Below, one piece after another: positions 58,885-64,000 of a stretch of DNA of 64,000 bases. A program made the translations under genes and the position numbers. The stretch comes from Opisthorchis felineus (lineage: Eukaryota; Platyhelminthes; Trematoda; Opisthorchiida; Opisthorchiidae), in the NCBI GenBank assembly GCA_004794785.1, contig SJOL01007625.1, positions 62,001 through 126,000 on the forward strand, given 5' to 3'. Each line of letters begins with the position of its first letter. Positions within the stretch are counted from its first letter, which is position 1. Below the pieces are notes generated by a model. The model was not told the DNA's origin and made no database searches. It worked only from the letters and a program-made list of their open reading frames with translations.

Positions 58885-61800
58885 ATGAACAAACATATTC
58901 ACGCACCGCAGCTATCCGCTATCCTGCTGCTTCTAATCTGGGCAACCGTGGATGGTTGACGAATGAGTTACAGGAAGTGGCGAATCGAAAAGGATCATAG
59001 GATTAAATTGATTTTTAGTCCCCAGATGTGACCAAAAAGAGATTGACGAAAACGGTAAAACCATGTATGTTTGTGTGCGTGCGACTGCACAGCCTAACCG
59101 GCTGGCAGTCTGCCCATCTCCAATAGACTGACAAGCGGGATTCCCCAGCGCTGAAATGGTTGCGGTTCACTTGGTATGAGGTTCTTTACCCTAGAATGAG
59201 AGTGGCAAACCAAAAGGGTGAGGTAACTTGTCTAAAAACAGGAATTTTGAGCTGTTTTAACAAAACCATTACAGCCTTGTGAAATATAAATCTAAAGTGT
59301 AGGTGCTTTTCGACTTGTCACACGTCACCAACAAAGATGAACTTGATTATCTTAGCAGTGGATGTTGATTCTTCCATTATGAGAAGATAGGATTAATAAC
59401 CTAACTGCTCACAGGTACTCGTCGGGTTGCTTTATGACTTTCTTGTCCGGGCAATCGGTTAATTTCCCTTCTCCGTTCCATATTTGCGCCTGGGTATCGG
59501 TGGCGTGGAAGTTAACTTATTCGAAATCTGACCTCGGATAATAAAGAGATTGGTATAAAAGTATATGTAGCCTATTGGTTAAACTAGAATTTCAGACTCA
59601 GTCACATTTAAAGATGACCAACATCTGCTCTAGTTTGAGCAATGACTGAGTCAGTTTATGGCGACTCATTCCAGGATGCAGGAATTAGCGATGTCCACAA
59701 AGTTCAGTTAAATACTGAAGATCACACAGAGAATTTTCCGAACCAATCGATGTAAGTGTGGTTCTATCAGTTAGTATTTGTCGAACTGTTTCACGCCACT
59801 TCACATTGGCAAGTTCACACACTGCCCCTCGAAGCGATGCACAAGGTAAGAGTTTTATAGTTGATGAGAACTAGTCGACCGGTTTCTTCTTGTTGAGTCC
59901 CATCAGTTAGAGTTTTCAATAATCTCTTGCTATAATCCTAAGAGGTTGCACTTAGGCGGAGTCAAACTTTCATTTAGCAGCTCAAGTTGGAGTGAAACAG
60001 GAGGCTAAGCGGATGTTGTGCTGAATGCACTGTACAAGAACCGTGTCAATATGGAACGATATTCAGAAGATCCGAGTATTTTCCTTCATACGCTGCTACT
60101 CACAAGTTTGATCGAAACTCTCTGACATCCTTCTACCGGTGTGGTAAATTTAATTCTTCGTTATTACGCCTGGTCTCACTAATTTCACCCGTCTTATTAC
60201 GGCCTTGAACACTAACTGGGGAAATGAACTTAAGCACCCAGCTGCAACTCAAGACAACTCTAACGGAGACACAAAATGAGTTTCGGCTGGGTATTGGGGA
60301 AACTGGCGGATCGGGACCAGTCGAGTCCAGTAATTCGGTACACCTGAAAACACTACGTGTGAATCCCGAGTTTGGCTCTGAAGCCAAAGTGGAATAATGA
60401 ATAAAGCGGCTGAACCATCACGTCAGATCTACCTCTGAGTCGGCCAGCGAAATGTGCGAGCCAATAGGTGGATCAGTAACATCTGTCACACTGAAGCAGA
60501 AAAAATTCACTGAACGAAAAATCCGTAAACTGTAGCTTTTATGTATGGGTACTGAAATTACTGCACAAAAAATAAGATGTCTTTTTTACTGACCGCAAGT
60601 AAAATTTGTCCAATAAAGCACTCCGTGTCATGTGGTTGACTGATTACCTCCGGCTACGGAAATTAGCTAAGTATTCTGCAGAATCTTCCATTTTCCGGGA
60701 CGAATCTTCCATTCTCATCGCATACAGATATGTTAATTGCTAAGTCAAGTTAACCAATTTGGCTGAACAGGCATACAGCTAGCGCTGATCAAATAACCAG
60801 AAAGTCAATTATACGTTACGTGCCCCAGTTGCCCCGACAGAAACTCCTCACTAGGGCTCACATGAGACTTATCGGGTAGACGCGTTGCTTTTCGACGCCC
60901 TTGAGTGCCAAAAACTGCGAGTGAAGGGCCAGGTTTACCAGTTCACATAGGGGTCACTTTACCACTCATAGGCTCCTCACTAGAGTCGTTTCTGGTAAAA
61001 GCTTTATTTCAGGACGGTTAACGAAATTTTCTTAGCCTCTTTGTGTTAAGCATGTTTTACCAATCTCGCAAATCACAAAGGAAAGTCAAATGGGATGGAG
61101 AACAGAACGAGTTCAGTGTGTAGCTAGGGAAGGCCACCGTCAACACCAAATAAAAGTGACACGTGAGTGTTCTAACCCTGATACAAAATTAATGCCTCGA
61201 TATCCCTTGCAAGTTAATTCCTTAATATACTGAAAAGCATGGGATTTTCAAAAAGTGAACTGTAATGAGTGTGTTCAACTTCCAGATTTTGTTTTACGTA
61301 TCCAAGATAAGGTGTCGATATCAGGTGTCCAAAACGGATCGAATTATGTGATATTTCCATACCTAAATATCTTTATCGAAAATCTCCAGTATCTGTAACG
61401 TTTTCAGAAACAACCGGCCTGTTTATTGGTCATCGGTTTCCGTCGAGGCGGTCTTTGGGCACTGAACCCGGTTATTAGCTAAATAGAAACCAAACCCTAA
61501 CCTGTGATATCCCTTTGTGCGTGGAGATCAAACAATCCGTGGTAGGAATCAGGAATCACCCAATAAACCTTACAGGACAGGTTAGGAATTCAAGGATATT
61601 CTTTGGATGCAAATTAACTGAGAGCAGAAACTCATGTTAATTTTGAGTAACCGCGAAATACATTAAGTTTCTATCCACAACAACGCTCTACCTGCTGTCC
61701 TAGCAAGAGTACGCGTCGAACTTTTAAAAGTGTACTCCCAGACATAGTGTGAAACGCATAAAATCTGCTTGTGAGAATTTGACGCTAGCCCTGAGCAAGT

Positions 61801-62215
61801 GTCTGAGAAATATGTGGTCAAAATTTTGTAGCACGCGACGAGAAAAGAGAACTTTGTAGCTTTGGACAAGAAGCGTAAGCAATCGTGCTTTCACACAGAC
61901 CCAGGTAGGTATACACACCACTTTTCAGATGTCACATTGGATACTACTCAGTAGGAGTTCGTATCTCCAGGTGTGAAACCGTGATGTTTATTACGCTGAT
62001 AGTCGTTTAGGTGTAGAAGCCCGCTTCGAAGATCCGTGTTCACAGACATGAGATCTGGTATCCCTATCAGACACGGATTAAGAAGCATCAGAATCAAGCG
62101 TCATAGCTACTTGATACCAACATTGAAGAGGTTACCGTACATAGTCCACGAGAGATACTTGATTTAGTTGAACTTATAGCAAACCAAAAACCTTTGAACG
62201 AAACTAAGTTTTGTA
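58885..62215. other. No gene; one small hammerhead-repeat fragment
   Basis: At 60095-60142 a forward terminus fragment occurs (GCTACTCACAAGTTTGATCG followed by AAACTCTCTGACATCC). A minus-strand frame at 60387-60133 is open for 84 codons and reads smoothly, but no domain is recognised. Otherwise nothing. Confidence 0.45.
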
Positions 62216-62408
62216 GATGTAACAAGCTACTCATAAGGTTGCTGAAAAAAGTTTTGACAGCCCACGAAGGGTTTCGGCTTTCTTGGGGCTCATCAGGTAG
62301 GCGGAGTTCCCGAGTTTCCCTCAACCTTATTTCCCATTTGAACCTAAACTGCATGAAATTAACGAAATATACTCATTTTCAGCAACCTTATGAGTAGTGT
62401 GTTACGTC
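62216..62408. repeat. Hammerhead-repeat unit bounded by long terminal inverted repeats
   Basis: A 193-bp unit has 33-base ends at 62216-62248 and 62376-62408 that are inverted complements, with the inner 22 bases (62227-62248 and 62376-62397) perfect. The left end continues through a forward copy up to GAAATATACTCATTTTC and then jumps straight to the reverse terminus. The minus-strand ribozyme keeps CTGATGA and GAAAC, but stem II is weakened (AAAGCC in place of AAGGGC) and helix III/cleavage site is altered (CCTTC), so it is probably inactive. A link segment follows to about 62440 (TATTACGATACTGGAGACC). Confidence 0.8.
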
Positions 62409-62684
62409 TTTATAATGTATTACGATACTGGAGACCAAAACTAAGTTTTCGTTTGACTCTTCCTCCCTGTTTACCTATGCGCCTTTGCGTCAGACCATAG
62501 CTTTGTTTGTGACGCCATACAACCAAATCATTCTTACACAGCATTCCTACTAACCAAGTTTAGAGGACTACTTTTGTGCTGTACACTGATGAACAACATA
62601 CTACCATCAAACCGACAGGGTAGCCACGGAGTGTTGTGCTAACCGATATCTTCATGATCAAACCGGGAAACACAGTACTCGAGG
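62409..62684. other. Nothing recognised beyond the repeat link segment
   Basis: A short interval between the repeat unit and the PLE relic. No motif is seen. Confidence 0.4.
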
Positions 62685-63700
62685 ATGATATATCTGCTTT
62701 CCACCTCTATCTTCAGCTACTTGCATGACATGTTTATAGGATGCGTTGGAAACAGGGACCCAATGCCCATTGTGACAGTATTTAATAACGGTCACCCCAG
62801 GGAAACGATTAGAGACGAAACGTGTCGACAGGATGCGCTGACGTTCCTATATGTATCGCTGCACACGAAGAGGTGTTTACAGAAAGCCAGCATGCATCGA
62901 ATACTACACTAGGTCTTTGCCAACCTAGTACTGCTGAGAAGTAATATGGCCGCGCATCAGCCTACTGCGCAGCGGAACAATCATGTGGTGAAACAGTGCC
63001 GTATTAGTACGCCCGGAGCAAGGTCAAAAAGTACGCATGCATTTCACGCCCATCTGATGGCCAGGGCAACATGTGCATTCCGTACTCAAGCGCACAGACG
63101 GCTGTGACAACGAAAGCAACCGCTCCAGAACCGGTGTGGGCGTGCAGCAGACACACTGGTTGGTTGAGAACAGATAGACCACCAAATATGGTCGCAAGTG
63201 AAGGAAATAAATAGAACGCTGTATTTGTATTAATACACAGTTTTTTCCGGCCGCCTTTTTGTCTTCTGACTGTAACCCGGTAGCATCAGGGAAGGTGAAG
63301 AGATACAACAAGAAGTAAACCGAATATGGTGCGTGGCCTGCTCCACAGAGCAACGGACACTATTCTAAATAACGCCTTCCTGACGATTTTTAGGAAGCCA
63401 GTCTAAAGCCATTTGCACCAAAAAATGCGCAATCAGGAAGTGCCAAGGAAGTCAGTGTCCCTGATTCCATATTACAAAGGCGATTTGCTTAGGCAGTTAC
63501 ACAAAAGCTTGTTAGGATGCTTAGACGCATGTCTAACGCTGGCTGCCTCCACTCAACTTTCAGCAGTTGTCTGAAGTCAGAAAACCGAAGAATCAAATAC
63601 CTTGCCAGACCATCTTTATGTGTCTAGCAATTCGCCTGCCCCTGTGAGGTTCGCTACATTGATCAGACGATGAGAACATGAGAACATTATCATCTTTGAA
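62685..63700 (+). pseudogene. Penelope-like element relic: reverse transcriptase to GIY-YIG endonuclease
   Basis: From 62718 the plus strand reads YLHDMFIG (for YVDDTFV), then VFNNGHP and, at about 62840, ALTFLYVSLHTKR (for xLPFLDVLVHRK). After a frameshift GVYRKPACIEYYT matches VYRKPTHTDRYL. Further on, at about 63457-63515, VSLIPYYKGDLLRQLHKSL resembles the PLE connector block (xSLPYVKGLSEKLRRIL). At 63631-63669 FACPCEVRYIDQT matches the endonuclease start (C.C...YIGQT). The order and spacing (about 800 nt from FLD to YIDQT) fit a near full-length RT-to-endonuclease region. Stops and frameshifts are many, and the catalytic YVDD has become YLHD. Confidence 0.65.
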
Positions 63701-64000
63701 CATACACTTTACTGGCTGTCTACAGGGATCGTGGAGGTTATTACCAGTTCGGTGCAGACACGCTTTGTGGACACCACATTCCAAGTAGATCCTGCAATAG
63801 AAGTTAGTGATATTTATGACGATGGTCTGTAGATACCACGGCGATCCGAGAGTTCAGATCACCACAGAACTGTCTATCGGAATTCATGAGCCTGAGTTGA
63901 GTGTCCAAATCGTCTGATCCAAGTTCAGTGCCTACAGAGGCTTAAAAAGCTCGACCATTGCGTCATTGGTTAGGAAACACTACAAGGCTAATCGACCAGC
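63701..64000. other. No gene recognised
   Basis: This may include the decayed 3' part of the PLE endonuclease, but no motif can be followed past about 63700. Confidence 0.35.

Noticed and set aside
59872..59912. Hammerhead-like string on the minus strand (CTGATGG, spacer, GAAACCGGTC)
   Set aside because: The letters resemble the core, but stem II does not pair and the bases flanking CTGATGG and the cleavage site are not complementary, so there is no helix I. At best a badly decayed relic.
1..64000. CRISPR arrays, rRNA, prokaryotic operons
   Set aside because: No regularly spaced identical repeats, no rRNA cores and no closely packed long frames. The regular-looking repeats are dispersed transposon-type units.

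Overview
The window looks like gene-poor, intron-rich, repeat-littered eukaryotic nuclear DNA, most likely from a parasitic flatworm. The evidence is a metazoan BCL11-type zinc-finger exon with a pyrimidine-rich splice acceptor, decayed Penelope-like elements (PLEs) and a LINE, and a dispersed repeat that carries a hammerhead-ribozyme core. Small hammerheads on repeats and on PLEs are known from flatworms, but they also occur in other animals, so the assignment is an inference; cestode versus trematode is undecided. There are no operons, rRNA genes, CRISPR arrays or prokaryotic signals.

Layout. 1-19 kb: no recognisable gene; a decayed PLE (RT plus GIY-YIG endonuclease) at 3.16-4.13 kb inside a 0.2-kb inverted repeat, two copies of a 0.3-kb repeat (10.5 and 14.1 kb), one copy of a second repeat family (13.1 kb) and a weak PLE relic at 16.4-16.6 kb. 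19-29.2 kb: a LINE reverse-transcriptase relic (19.3-20.2 kb), then about ten copies of the hammerhead repeat. 29.8-42 kb: mostly unannotated, with one possible two-exon coding segment (29.85-30.07 kb), simple repeats and a second clear PLE RT relic (41.7-42.0 kb). 42.9-54.7 kb: a second dense stretch of the hammerhead repeat, often as head-to-head inverted pairs, with one good orphan exon candidate (48.82-49.07 kb). 55.7-58.2 kb: the only confident protein-coding feature, a large terminal exon of a BCL11-like transcription factor. 58.2-64 kb: a possible small exon, then a hammerhead-repeat unit with long terminal inverted repeats (62.2-62.4 kb) and a third PLE relic (62.7-63.7 kb).

The most interesting element is the hammerhead repeat. 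On one strand a copy reads left arm, CUGAUGA, a GCCC/GGGC stem II, GAAA, a two-base-pair helix III, the cleavage triplet (GUC or GUU) and a right arm that is the complement of the left. This is the design of a minimal type I hammerhead with a long helix I. Two copies (about 23.0 and 29.0 kb) keep the conserved core, and their helix III pair changes on both sides together. Most other copies are broken in the core. The family is therefore either the terminal-repeat relic of a PLE or a non-autonomous retrozyme-like element, and its head-to-head copies could form long RNA hairpins if transcribed.
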